Shown: positions 38,261-46,916 of the stretch, one piece after another
How the letters are laid out: each line of letters starts with the position of its first letter
Numbering within the stretch: position 1 is the first letter of the stretch
NCBI GenBank assembly: GCA_037127915.1
Contig: JBAXXL010000005.1
Coordinates: forward strand, 58,194 to 122,193
Direction: 5' to 3'
DNA: 64,000 nucleotides
DNA from: JBAXXL01 sp037127915
GTDB lineage: Bacteria > Bacteroidota > Ignavibacteria > Kapaibacteriales > UBA2268
The notes under the pieces: generated by a model
The model's input: only the letters and a program-made list of their open reading frames with translations
Databases searched by the model: none
Told to the model about the DNA's origin: nothing
Made by a program: the position numbers and the translations under genes

Positions 38261-38437
38261 TTATTTTGGTTGCCAAAAACATCTTTTGGGAGATTCAATA
38301 GCGCCTTCGTTTTTGAGCGTAGTCATTGCTTTATCAACGTCTTTGCGCTCTAAGCCGGTTAATTCGACAACTTTCCCGGCATTCAAAGGAACGCCGGCTT
38401 TTTTCATTGCTTCCAGGACATGTTCTTTTATTTCCAT
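38261..38437 (-). CDS. small winged-helix-like protein
   Basis: A 58-residue ORF too short for standard gene filters. It reads MEIKEHVLEAMKKAGVPLNA, then GKVVELTGLERKDVDKAMTT and LKNEGAIESPKRCFWQPK. The pattern is a winged helix-turn-helix, with a recognition helix DVDKAMTTLKNEG and a Pro-Lys-Arg wing. It sits between the Crp/Fnr gene and the flavoprotein gene and may regulate the latter. Confidence 0.65.
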   Translation of the reverse strand: MEIKEHVLEAMKKAGVPLNAGKVVELTGLERKDVDKAMTTLKNEGAIESPKRCFWQPK

Positions 38438-38536
38438 TATTCTTACTTAATATAATTTTTCAATTAGTCTGTTTTACAATTACAAAATTACATTTATAAA
38501 CGTTTCTAAAAATTAAACTGGTTTAAGAAATTGCGG

Positions 38537-39109
38537 TTACAAATTCTTTTTTCGCAGTTCGCTCAAATATTCAGGGGTGAGGCCGAGATAAGAAGCTATC
38601 ATATATTGGGGTACGCGTTGCATAAATTCAGGGAAGGAGGTGCTGAAATGAACGTAAAATTCTTCTTTTGACATTTCATACAGCAATTTTGACCTAAGTT
38701 GCGCTTCGGCAACGGATTTTTGCATAATTTTTCTAAAATACCGTTCCAACTGCGGCAGTATATTAAGTAATTCATCGAAGTTTTGATTGTCAATGGAAAC
38801 AATTATAGATTCTTCAATAGTTTGGATATAATAATCGGAAGGGCTATGATTGTTCAAGCTTTGATAATCTGAAATCCACCAACCCTCGAGAGCGAACTGA
38901 GCAATCTGCTCAACACCTTTTTTATTGATGAAGTACATTCGCAAACAGCCTTTTTCAACGAAGTACAGATGTTTGCAAACCTTACTTTCCTGCAACATAA
39001 ATTGCTTCTTTGCTAATTTATGTGTTTCTATATATTCGTTCAGTATTAAAACTTCACTATCACTTAAATCAATGTATTTTCTTATATGTTGGATTAGATT
39101 ATTATTCAT
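38537..39109 (-). CDS. Crp/Fnr family transcriptional regulator
   Basis: 190 residues. It has a cyclic-nucleotide-binding-like domain (HLYFVEKGCLRMYF) and a C-terminal HTH (MIASYLGLTPEYLSELRKK). It is a second, distinct member beside the one at 35457. It is divergent from the pupylation-like operon, so it could act on that operon, but no operator is seen. Its -7 box reads TAAGTTTG on the minus strand at 39154-39161, with a shortened leader lacking the TTTCGTAAT part. Confidence 0.85.
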   Translation of the reverse strand: MNNNLIQHIRKYIDLSDSEVLILNEYIETHKLAKKQFMLQESKVCKHLYFVEKGCLRMYFINKKGVEQIAQFALEGWWISDYQSLNNHSPSDYYIQTIEESIIVSIDNQNFDELLNILPQLERYFRKIMQKSVAEAQLRSKLLYEMSKEEFYVHFSTSFPEFMQRVPQYMIASYLGLTPEYLSELRKKNL

Positions 39110-39321
39110 TTATCATTTATTAATATTGCCGCTAACTCGCTTTAATTATTATTCAAACTTACGAAAAAAAAATGATACACCGCTGTGCGGAAAAGGAGTT
39201 CACAATTCTATAATCTTCAAATAATTTTGGATTTTGAATGGTAGTGGTGAGATCTGCCCTTTTATTGTTATTCCATCATTTGAATAAATTGGAAAATATT
39301 TTCGTATTATTTAACAAAAAA

Positions 39322-39354
39322 TTTGTAATTTAAAAGTAAATAGTGTATATTTGC
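39322..39354 (+). promoter_or_regulatory. promoter of the Dop/PafA-like operon
   Basis: TTTG (39322-39325), 20 bases, then TATATTTGC (39346-39354) is an excellent Bacteroidota housekeeping promoter. Transcription would start near 39360, about 50 bases before the preferred start codon at 39410. Confidence 0.7.
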
Positions 39355-39409
39355 CTCTATAATTATGTGCATTTTGCAAAATGTTTTGAAAGTATTGAAA
39401 AATGAAGTT

Positions 39410-40885
39410 ATGAATGTCTTAGCTGGAATAGAAACGGAATATAAGATAACAGGCAAGTATAATTTACCTGATCTTTGCAAAATGGCTAGAGAAGCAGTTA
39501 AAAGCGTTAAAATAAATAACACTATTGAATGGTCATATAAATACCCAATTGAACTTTATACATTTGAACATGTTGATAACAGAATGTTGAAAAACGGTAG
39601 CAGGTTGTACAATGAAATGCATACAATTGAGTATTCATCTGCTGAATGTATAAATCCTTTAGACTTAGTTGCAATTGATAAATCAGGTGAGAGTTTATTA
39701 ACAGAATTATCATACTACCTAAAAGGTCAACTAAAAGAAGTTGATATAATTAAAAATAATTATGGTTATCATCAAGGAATTTTCGGACATTCAAATGGAT
39801 GTCATGAAAACTATTGCATATCACCCAAATTATTTAACCAAATAATATCAAAAAAACAAAACAAAATTCAAAATGCTTGGGTTATTTTTTTAATTACAAG
39901 AATCATTTTTTCTGGAGCTGGTAAAATTGGGCCAATAATACCTTACGAAAAGATTTATAATATAAATGTGGAAATAAACAGGTTAAAGCATTCAATGGAA
40001 GATGTATATTATTATGATATTTTGGAAGCATTTATAAATTGTAACACTTATAATGAAAGCGTGATTTTGGGTGATAATTATAAATGGTACTTTGATATTT
40101 CACAACGTGCCCCCTTCTTTGCAAAACTTTTAGATATTGATACAGAAAAAAATAGGCCATTAATAAATACAAGAAATGAACCACATGCAGATCCTAAATA
40201 TTTTAGGAGACTACATGTTATACTAGGCGACTCAAATAGATCGGAATTCTCGACTTATATTAAAATTGCGTTATCTCAACTAGCATTAACAATGTTAGAA
40301 GAAGGAGTTCTTCTCACAGATATTACATTGCTAAATCCAATTATGGCTTTAAGACAGATATCTGCAGATCCAGAATTAAAAGTTAAAGTTGAAACAAGTA
40401 GAGGTAAATTATCTGCTCTAGAAATCCAAAGTATTATTTTAAACAATGCCATAAAATATTTTTATCTAAGTAATAATGAAATTATTAAAAATTCATTGAA
40501 CTATTGGCAGGATTTTTTCACTAAACTCAATACTAACAAATTTACATTATACGGTTATTTGGATTGGATAACCAAATATTACCATTTTTTAAATGATCGT
40601 GAAAGTAGTTCAAACTGGAAAGATATGCAATGGATTGATATTGCTTACCATAGATTAGGTGAGAAAGATTTATATCAGTTGTTAGTTAAAAAGGGAGTCT
40701 GTAAAAGACTTATTAATGAGAATATGGTTTGTTATTTTACTGGAAATCCACCTAACACAAGAGCTAAGGAGCGAATGGAAATAATTAATAAATCAAGCGA
40801 AAATATTAATCAAGTAAATTGGAATTATATCCTTTTTAAAAATAAACAAGAAATTTATTTAAATAATCCTATTAAAAATTACTAA
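39410..40885 (+). CDS. Dop/PafA (Pup ligase/depupylase) family protein, first copy
   Basis: About 491 residues from ATG 39410; an ATG at 39365 would be nearly leaderless. The glutamine-synthetase-like fold of the Pup ligase PafA and deamidase/depupylase Dop is well marked. GIETEY (6-11) and IEYSSAEC (73-80) come first, then GCHENY (130-135) and the SGAGK segment (168-172). SQRA (231-234), NTRNEPHAD (253-261) and RRLHVILGDSN (266-276) follow. By hand alignment with RLYVD, the catalytic Asp is Glu69 in RLYNE. The 200-residue C-terminus is divergent. I cannot tell Dop from PafA by eye. It is the first gene of the operon. Canonical members act on Pup with ATP; outside proteasome-bearing phyla the partner is unknown. 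Confidence 0.85.
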   Translation: MNVLAGIETEYKITGKYNLPDLCKMAREAVKSVKINNTIEWSYKYPIELYTFEHVDNRMLKNGSRLYNEMHTIEYSSAECINPLDLVAIDKSGESLLTELSYYLKGQLKEVDIIKNNYGYHQGIFGHSNGCHENYCISPKLFNQIISKKQNKIQNAWVIFLITRIIFSGAGKIGPIIPYEKIYNINVEINRLKHSMEDVYYYDILEAFINCNTYNESVILGDNYKWYFDISQRAPFFAKLLDIDTEKNRPLINTRNEPHADPKYFRRLHVILGDSNRSEFSTYIKIALSQLALTMLEEGVLLTDITLLNPIMALRQISADPELKVKVETSRGKLSALEIQSIILNNAIKYFYLSNNEIIKNSLNYWQDFFTKLNTNKFTLYGYLDWITKYYHFLNDRESSSNWKDMQWIDIAYHRLGEKDLYQLLVKKGVCKRLINENMVCYFTGNPPNTRAKERMEIINKSSENINQVNWNYILFKNKQEIYLNNPIKNY

Positions 40886-40909
40886 TTTTGATTACCACGG
40901 AGAAGTCTT

Positions 40910-41473
40910 ATGAAAAAAGATTCAAGAGAAGAAAAAATCAAACTTGGGGAAAATGCAGGTGCCGTAGCAGTTTGCAATCTACTTGAGAAGGACGGCTATA
41001 ATATAATTGATTTATTTTCCTGCCCTGACAGAGTGAATGCTCCAGGCCCTGATTACGCCTTACTCGTTGAGAAGGATAAAGGTTTATCAATTGTTTTTAT
41101 TGATAATAAAGATTATTCTATTGGAACTTGGAAAGCATCAACTATGGATGATTCAAACATTGAAGGATGGGTGGATGATTTTTTTAATAATGAGGAAAAT
41201 AGATTATTAAATTATTTATCTATAAATGATGTTTTATTCTATGTTACATCAAGTAAAGATAATCCTTCTCAAAATATCCAGAATAGCATTGTCGAAAGAT
41301 TACTAGGTAGGCTTTATACTATAGTTAAACGAAATATTAATGTCAATGTTGAATTCTTACCGTCTAATATTAAGCATAAAGAAAATCAAATAAGTAGTTT
41401 CAATACTGAAGAAGTCAAAGTTGATTTTTATGATGTGAAGACAAATAGAGAAACCCCTACTGGTGTACAGTAG
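40910..41473 (+). CDS. PD-(D/E)XK-like protein with C-terminal Gly-Val-Gln
   Basis: 187 residues with a good SD (CGGAGAAG). The N-terminal half fits a restriction-endonuclease-like core. A helix with Glu14 (KLGENAGAVAVCNLLEK) is followed by GPDYALLVE (Asp48) and LSIVFIDNKDY (Asp65-x-Lys67). The last 30 residues are charged and look flexible, and they end TNRETPTGVQ. A C-terminal Gln after a Gly is a hallmark of Pup and resembles the RTG[EQ]-type ends described for UBact. It lies between two Dop/PafA-family genes, 24 bases after one and 6 before the other. A modifier role for the tail is my inference; nuclease activity is a prediction. Confidence 0.65.
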   Translation: MKKDSREEKIKLGENAGAVAVCNLLEKDGYNIIDLFSCPDRVNAPGPDYALLVEKDKGLSIVFIDNKDYSIGTWKASTMDDSNIEGWVDDFFNNEENRLLNYLSINDVLFYVTSSKDNPSQNIQNSIVERLLGRLYTIVKRNINVNVEFLPSNIKHKENQISSFNTEEVKVDFYDVKTNRETPTGVQ

Positions 41474-41479
41474 ACTTTT

Positions 41480-44011
41480 ATGAAAATAGGTATTGAAACA
41501 GAATATCGTTTCGCTTTAAATGATCCAGAATTATCAAATGATTTTTGGAAAGAGTTCTTTTGTATTCTTGACAAAGATGACAATATTATATCAATGAAAG
41601 GGTTAACAGCTGGGTCTGATTATGAAAATGACTTTATTAGATTTTTAGGAAATGGGGGCAAGTTATATCCCGAAATAAGATATAATGAGGAATTAAAAGA
41701 ATATGTTGCAATTGAATATGCAACTCCTGAATGTTCAACACCTGAAGAACTATGCAATTATAATTATGCTGGGTTATTCTTGATTTGCTATTTATTAAAT
41801 ATCACAACTCACAAGTTTATTAAAAGAAAGAGAAATATTTCCATAGATTTATTTTGTGCAACTCGAAATTCTTGGGATAGCCTATGTGGTTGCCATGAAA
41901 ACTATGAAGTATCAAATGATTTATATGAAATTCTAAATAATTATGATTCGGATTTAGTAAAAAGGTTTTGGTTGCCTTTTATTATTTCAAGGAATAATTT
42001 GGCTGGTGGTGGTTGGTTTATAAGTGATAATTTATTCCAATTATCCCAACGAGGTGATTTTACAAAACATTATATTAAGAAATGTGAATCCTGCCTGCCT
42101 TTATCGATTAGAGAAAGAGGTGTTATTGATTCTCGGGATGAACATTTTGGCAGAAATAAAAGATTACATTTAGTTTTTGGAGATGCTAATATTTCAAAAA
42201 AATCACAGCATTTTAAAATATTTACAACATTTCACATATTAACCATTTTAGAGAATTGCTTAAAAAATGGTAATTTAACAAATACAAATAGTGAATTAGC
42301 AAATTTATATTTGGACAAAGAATTTAGCATTGATGATTTTAAAAACTATAATTCATTAAATAATTTCGAAATAAATGTTTCTATTCAACAAGAAATCTTG
42401 AATAAAATTAGTAAATTTATTAATAATGAAATTTTTATTGAATGGACCAAACTTTTAGATGTGAATCACGAAGATTTTAAAAATGAATTTGACTGGGTAT
42501 ATAAAAAATACACTTTAGATCATACAACAAAAGATAAAACCAAATTGAATTGGATTTTACAAAGAGTTTATTGTTCCAAATATGAAAGAAATAGTGAGAT
42601 TCTTCCAGAAATCAACCAGTTTTTTCAGCATTTATCACCATATAGATTTTCTTATTCTGATTTGGACAATTGGTTGGAATTAATTAATACGCCACCTAAT
42701 ACCCAATCTGCAATATGGAGATCTGATTTAATAAAAACAGATAACTACAAAGCAATTTCTTGGCACGTTGCGCAGAATATTGATGACGAATTGGAATTTA
42801 GAAATGATCTAGATGCGCAAGAGGTTTATAGGACACAATTACAATTTATTCTTTCAAAAATAACAAAAGAACAAAAATTAGGCTCACAAAACCCTGATAA
42901 AATAGATGAATACAAAGATAACTACAATAAAATTCTTAATGAAATTCAAAACGAAGAGACTAGAATTGAATCTTTAATTGGAATATCAAATTTAATTCCC
43001 CTACCGGAATTAACAAATGCAGAATACCTAAAATACTTACAAATAATCCAAAAAAAGCATGATGAATATCATGTAATTCATGCTTATTGTGAGTATATTG
43101 AATTTTATTTTGGTAGAGAAAATATATTTTATAATTCCGAAATCAAAAAATATTTTAAAATTATTTTTCATAATTATTATAATATTAAAATAGCTGAACT
43201 TAAAGAAAATGCCAAAAAATATCTTATTGAAACGTTTAATTATTTTACGATTAGGTTTGTAAAAAATTATTCATGTTTAAAAACAAATAATCTATTGGGT
43301 ATAACAAATAAAGAAGAGGTCTTCAAAATATTAAATGAAAAAATATTGTTTGCAAATAAAGAAAATATTTATTTTGATGTCTTTTCAATCAGTAATGAAC
43401 AAAAAAGAATTGTAGGTGATTCAATATATAATGAAATTCTATCTCATCTCGAAGATAAATCAAAATTATATTTTAATTATAATAAAATATTAACATCGAT
43501 TCATTTTTTAAATGAATTTAAATTTCTTGAAGTATTAGAAATAAAGAATAATTTATATGAAGAAATATTCAAAAATGACAAAACAATAAAATGGTTATGG
43601 GAATTACCACCAACCAATCATTTTGAAGTCGCCAATCTTTTATTTAAAAAAATCAAAAATAATGATGAAGAAAAAATCTTTTTTGAAAATAAATTGATTG
43701 AAATACTTCCTTTATTAAAAATACCAAAATTCAATTTTAAAAAAATACCATATCCGAATTTTTATATAGATCTATCTTTTCCAATAATTGATTATTCCAA
43801 AAAAAGATATCAGTTATTTAAAATAATCAACAAGCAGTTAGAGTCATATAATTTGGAAAAAAGTGAAATTTCTAATAATAAATTTATCCAAATGTTAACA
43901 TGGTTATATGGTTCAAATTTATCTACATATATTTTTCATAAGAATAAGCATTTCAATATATTAAAAAATAATGTTTTAATTCATCTAGGAATATACAATG
44001 AAAATATTTAA
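41480..44011 (+). CDS. Dop/PafA (Pup ligase/depupylase) family protein, second copy with long C-terminus
   Basis: 843 residues, against roughly 450-500 for known Dop/PafA. The first 250 residues carry the family motifs: GIETEY (4-9), IEYATPEC (78-85), GCHENY (137-142), AGGG (175-178), SQRGDF (189-194), DSRDEHFG (217-224) and KRLHLVFGDAN (227-237). An insertion of about 9 residues separates KLYPE (61-65) from IEYATPEC, so Glu65 stands where RLYVD has Asp. The remaining 590 residues are Lys/Asn/Ile-rich and unrecognised. It overlaps the next gene by 14 bases. The AT richness of the operon, especially here, suggests horizontal transfer. Confidence 0.85.
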   Translation: MKIGIETEYRFALNDPELSNDFWKEFFCILDKDDNIISMKGLTAGSDYENDFIRFLGNGGKLYPEIRYNEELKEYVAIEYATPECSTPEELCNYNYAGLFLICYLLNITTHKFIKRKRNISIDLFCATRNSWDSLCGCHENYEVSNDLYEILNNYDSDLVKRFWLPFIISRNNLAGGGWFISDNLFQLSQRGDFTKHYIKKCESCLPLSIRERGVIDSRDEHFGRNKRLHLVFGDANISKKSQHFKIFTTFHILTILENCLKNGNLTNTNSELANLYLDKEFSIDDFKNYNSLNNFEINVSIQQEILNKISKFINNEIFIEWTKLLDVNHEDFKNEFDWVYKKYTLDHTTKDKTKLNWILQRVYCSKYERNSEILPEINQFFQHLSPYRFSYSDLDNWLELINTPPNTQSAIWRSDLIKTDNYKAISWHVAQNIDDELEFRNDLDAQEVYRTQLQFILSKITKEQKLGSQNPDKIDEYKDNYNKILNEIQNEETRIESLIGISNLIPLPELTNAEYLKYLQIIQKKHDEYHVIHAYCEYIEFYFGRENIFYNSEIKKYFKIIFHNYYNIKIAELKENAKKYLIETFNYFTIRFVKNYSCLKTNNLLGITNKEEVFKILNEKILFANKENIYFDVFSISNEQKRIVGDSIYNEILSHLEDKSKLYFNYNKILTSIHFLNEFKFLEVLEIKNNLYEEIFKNDKTIKWLWELPPTNHFEVANLLFKKIKNNDEEKIFFENKLIEILPLLKIPKFNFKKIPYPNFYIDLSFPIIDYSKKRYQLFKIINKQLESYNLEKSEISNNKFIQMLTWLYGSNLSTYIFHKNKHFNILKNNVLIHLGIYNENI

Positions 44012-45428
44012 TAAGATTAAAGAATTAATATCAAAATTCTTAATTTTTTGTTCAGGTGCTGATAAGAAAATTCTACAAGATTTAAGTATAGAACAAAATA
44101 GAAACAGCGAACAAACAAAAATGGTTGGTGTTGGGGCTACAGTTTTTTTTACGGCAGTTTTTGCTTTTTTCTCATGTTCTTATGCTATGTATAAGGTATT
44201 TAATAATGATGGTGCAGTATCATTATTTCTAGTGATTTTAATAGGATTAATTTGGGCTCTGATGATATTTAACCTTGATAGGTATATTGTTTCAAGTATG
44301 CCGAAATCCGGAAACATAAAAAAACAAATCAGAATGGCAATACCTCGTTATATTTTAGCAATTTTCATAGGTCTTGTTATATCCGAACCAATTGTTGTAA
44401 AGCTGTTTGAGGATAGAATAAAAGCACAAATTAATGAGAATTTTTTAAAAGATATTAATGAAAAGAATAAAGTAATAGAATGGAATGTTGGATTACCAAC
44501 AATAAAAAAAGATTATTCAACTTTAATTAAAACTAAGAACGAACTGGATAGCTTAATAAAAGAGGAGCCTCAAACAAGTTTGTATGATGAATTATTAAAA
44601 GAAAGAATAAGTATTGAAAATGGATTGCAAGTTATTAAAAACAGAAACAATGCATTGATTGAAAAGAAAATCAGGGAGAGAAATGCAATAAATTATCGTC
44701 CAAATGATAAGCGAAATTTATCAATTATTTCGAATATTCAACGTCTTGAAGGAAAAGAACAAAATGATGCCAAAACAAAATATGATATAACTGAAGCACA
44801 AGAAGCTCAATATACAAGAATTCAAAATGAAATTAGAGCTTTAAGGCAACCAATATATGATTTAGAATCCAAATTATCAAAAGTTAATGAGAAAATCAAT
44901 AATGAAATCGCCATTTATCAAAAAGACATTTTAAAAAAAGCAGATATAACTTCAGTAGATATTGATAATATCAAAGTAAAAAAATCAAAAGCTGAACGTG
45001 ACTTAGATATATATAAGGAAAAATCAAAAATTATAAATGAAAAAAGTTTTAGTGAAAATTTTATAACTCAGATAGAAGCATTGAATAGCTTAACTAAAAA
45101 TAATACCTCAATGCTGTTGGTTTACATTTTCATAGTTCTTCTATTTATAATTATCGAATCAGCACCAGTCTCAGTTAAACTTTTATCGCCAGAGGGTACT
45201 TATGACTTTATACATAAGCGAAATGAAGAATCTACCAAAAATGCTTCAGAAGGTATAACTCATTCAAGGTTGGCATTTAATAATGATAATAATAAACAAA
45301 TATTAGAATCAGAAATAATTACTAATAAAATAATACTTGAGAAGATTTCTGAAGCTCAATTGCAGTTAGCTGAGAAGGAAGTTATTAAATGGAAAAATGA
45401 AGAGATGAAGAATTATGAAAAATCTTAA
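43998..45428 (+). CDS. DUF4407 family coiled-coil membrane protein
   Basis: 476 residues. An N-terminal CSGADKKIL segment (18-26) is typical of DUF4407. Three membrane segments lie at about 43-68, 74-97 and 117-136. A long coiled-coil region (about 140-365) carries many Lys, Glu and Asn, and a last membrane segment lies at about 372-389. A 90-residue charged tail follows. The coiled-coil is rich in lysines, and pupylation-type enzymes modify lysines, but that link is an inference. The start overlaps the preceding stop by 14 bases, so its translation is coupled to the second ligase. Confidence 0.8.
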   Translation: MKIFNKIKELISKFLIFCSGADKKILQDLSIEQNRNSEQTKMVGVGATVFFTAVFAFFSCSYAMYKVFNNDGAVSLFLVILIGLIWALMIFNLDRYIVSSMPKSGNIKKQIRMAIPRYILAIFIGLVISEPIVVKLFEDRIKAQINENFLKDINEKNKVIEWNVGLPTIKKDYSTLIKTKNELDSLIKEEPQTSLYDELLKERISIENGLQVIKNRNNALIEKKIRERNAINYRPNDKRNLSIISNIQRLEGKEQNDAKTKYDITEAQEAQYTRIQNEIRALRQPIYDLESKLSKVNEKINNEIAIYQKDILKKADITSVDIDNIKVKKSKAERDLDIYKEKSKIINEKSFSENFITQIEALNSLTKNNTSMLLVYIFIVLLFIIIESAPVSVKLLSPEGTYDFIHKRNEESTKNASEGITHSRLAFNNDNNKQILESEIITNKIILEKISEAQLQLAEKEVIKWKNEEMKNYEKS

Positions 45429-45498
45429 AAGTATTAATAATTTAGTAATTTTGTGACAACCAATAAAATAAAGTCAAATTCTATTAAATCAATTTATG

Positions 45499-45533
45499 AA
45501 GATGTCCAACACCTTCAAGGTATTGGACATCTT
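45499..45533. terminator. operon-end hairpin, shared with convergent gene
   Basis: AAGATGTCCAA pairs with TTGGACATCTT, with ACC/GGT pairing inside around a short loop. No T-run follows on either strand, but its place between convergent genes supports termination. Confidence 0.55.
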
Positions 45534-45557
45534 TCTAAAAATAAAGAACTAACGAAG

Positions 45558-46811
45558 TTAGTCTAAGAAATGCACAAACAAACCGTCGCGCAATTTTGGT
45601 TCGAACCAAGTTGATTTTGGAGGCATAATTTGTCCGGCATCGGCTATAGAGATTAACTCGTTTACTGATGTGGCAAACATAGCGAATGCTACTTCCATTT
45701 CGCCTGAATCCACTCTGCGTTCCAATTCGCCTAATCCCCGGATACCGCCGACGAAGTCTATGCGATTGCTTGTGCGAGGATCGTCAATTCCTAAGTAAGG
45801 AGCTAAAACTTCGCGTTGTAAAATCGCTACGTCCAAAACTTCAACAGGGTCAGGATTGTTCAATAACGCTGGTTTCGTTTCCAATTTGTACCAAGTGTGG
45901 TCAATATACATACCAAATTCACCTTTAGCTTTTGGATGATAAGCGCAAGAGTTACAGCAAGGTGATTGAGTGATGGTGAAGTTCTTTTTTAAGAATTCGA
46001 AAAACTCATCTTTTGTGTGACCGTTCAAATCTTTAACCACGCGGTTATAATCCATAATATAAAGTTGAGAAGCAGGGAAGGAGACAGCTAAGAAATAGTT
46101 GTATTCTTCGGTGCCGTTATGGTTTGGATTAGCTTGTTGACGTTCGCGGCCTACTCTGCCCGCTGATGCTGAACGGTGGTGACCGTCGGCGATGTATAAT
46201 GCAGGGATGCTTGCGAAAATTTCCTGAATTTTTGTATTAACTGCAGGGTCGGTAATAACCCAAGATTGGTGGCGGATACCGTCAGCGGCTATATGATCAT
46301 TTTCCGGCGCGTTTTTGGTTATATCGGCAACAATTGCATCTATTTCGGCATTATCTGGATATGTTAAAAAGATAGGTCCTGAGTGAGCGTTAGTTACACG
46401 CACGTGATTACAGCGGTCTTCTTCTTTCGAAGCGCGTGTTTTTTCGTGTTTTTTGATTATGTCGTTCCAATAATCGTCCACAGAAGCGCAACCAACTAAG
46501 CCGTATTGAATTTTGCCGTTCATTGTTTGTGCGTAAACATAGAAAGATTCTGCTTTATCTTCAATCAAATGACCTTCGTCAATCAATTTTTGGAGGTTTT
46601 CTTTACCTTTTTGGTAAACTTCGGGTGAGTAAAGGTCGATAGAAGGATCCAAATCAACTTCCGGTTTACCAACGTGCAAGAATGATAGCGGATGGTCCTT
46701 TACTTCTTCACGTGCTTCGTCTGAATTTAATACATCGTAAGGTTTTGAAGCTACTAAACCGGCTTCTTCCGGTTTTGGTCTCCAAGCCTTGAAAGGTCTG
46801 AATACTGACAT
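45558..46811 (-). CDS. DUF1015 family protein
   Basis: 417 residues. Family marks include FRPFKAWRP near the start, SKPYDVLNSDEAR (22-34) and SFLHVGKPEVD (43-53). Later come TRASKEEDR, the ADGIRHQSWVI segment, and IADGHHRSASAGRV with the conserved GHHR. DUF1015 proteins are widespread and associated with cell-envelope or serine-related metabolism, but their activity is not firmly known. It converges on the ligase operon and has its own start at 46811. Confidence 0.85.
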   Translation of the reverse strand: MSVFRPFKAWRPKPEEAGLVASKPYDVLNSDEAREEVKDHPLSFLHVGKPEVDLDPSIDLYSPEVYQKGKENLQKLIDEGHLIEDKAESFYVYAQTMNGKIQYGLVGCASVDDYWNDIIKKHEKTRASKEEDRCNHVRVTNAHSGPIFLTYPDNAEIDAIVADITKNAPENDHIAADGIRHQSWVITDPAVNTKIQEIFASIPALYIADGHHRSASAGRVGRERQQANPNHNGTEEYNYFLAVSFPASQLYIMDYNRVVKDLNGHTKDEFFEFLKKNFTITQSPCCNSCAYHPKAKGEFGMYIDHTWYKLETKPALLNNPDPVEVLDVAILQREVLAPYLGIDDPRTSNRIDFVGGIRGLGELERRVDSGEMEVAFAMFATSVNELISIADAGQIMPPKSTWFEPKLRDGLFVHFLD

Positions 46812-46916
46812 TTTATACCTAAAAATATATATTTATTACAAAAAATTTAAAATCTTAATTTACAATAAGCAAAATTAATAAAAACTAATAATTTAGAAAA
46901 CTTTTTGGGAATTTAT

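Noticed and set aside
39110..45557. Canonical Pup-proteasome locus
   Set aside because: No Pup-like small protein of about 64 residues, no Mpa/ARC ATPase and no proteasome subunit is seen; only the Dop/PafA-type genes match.
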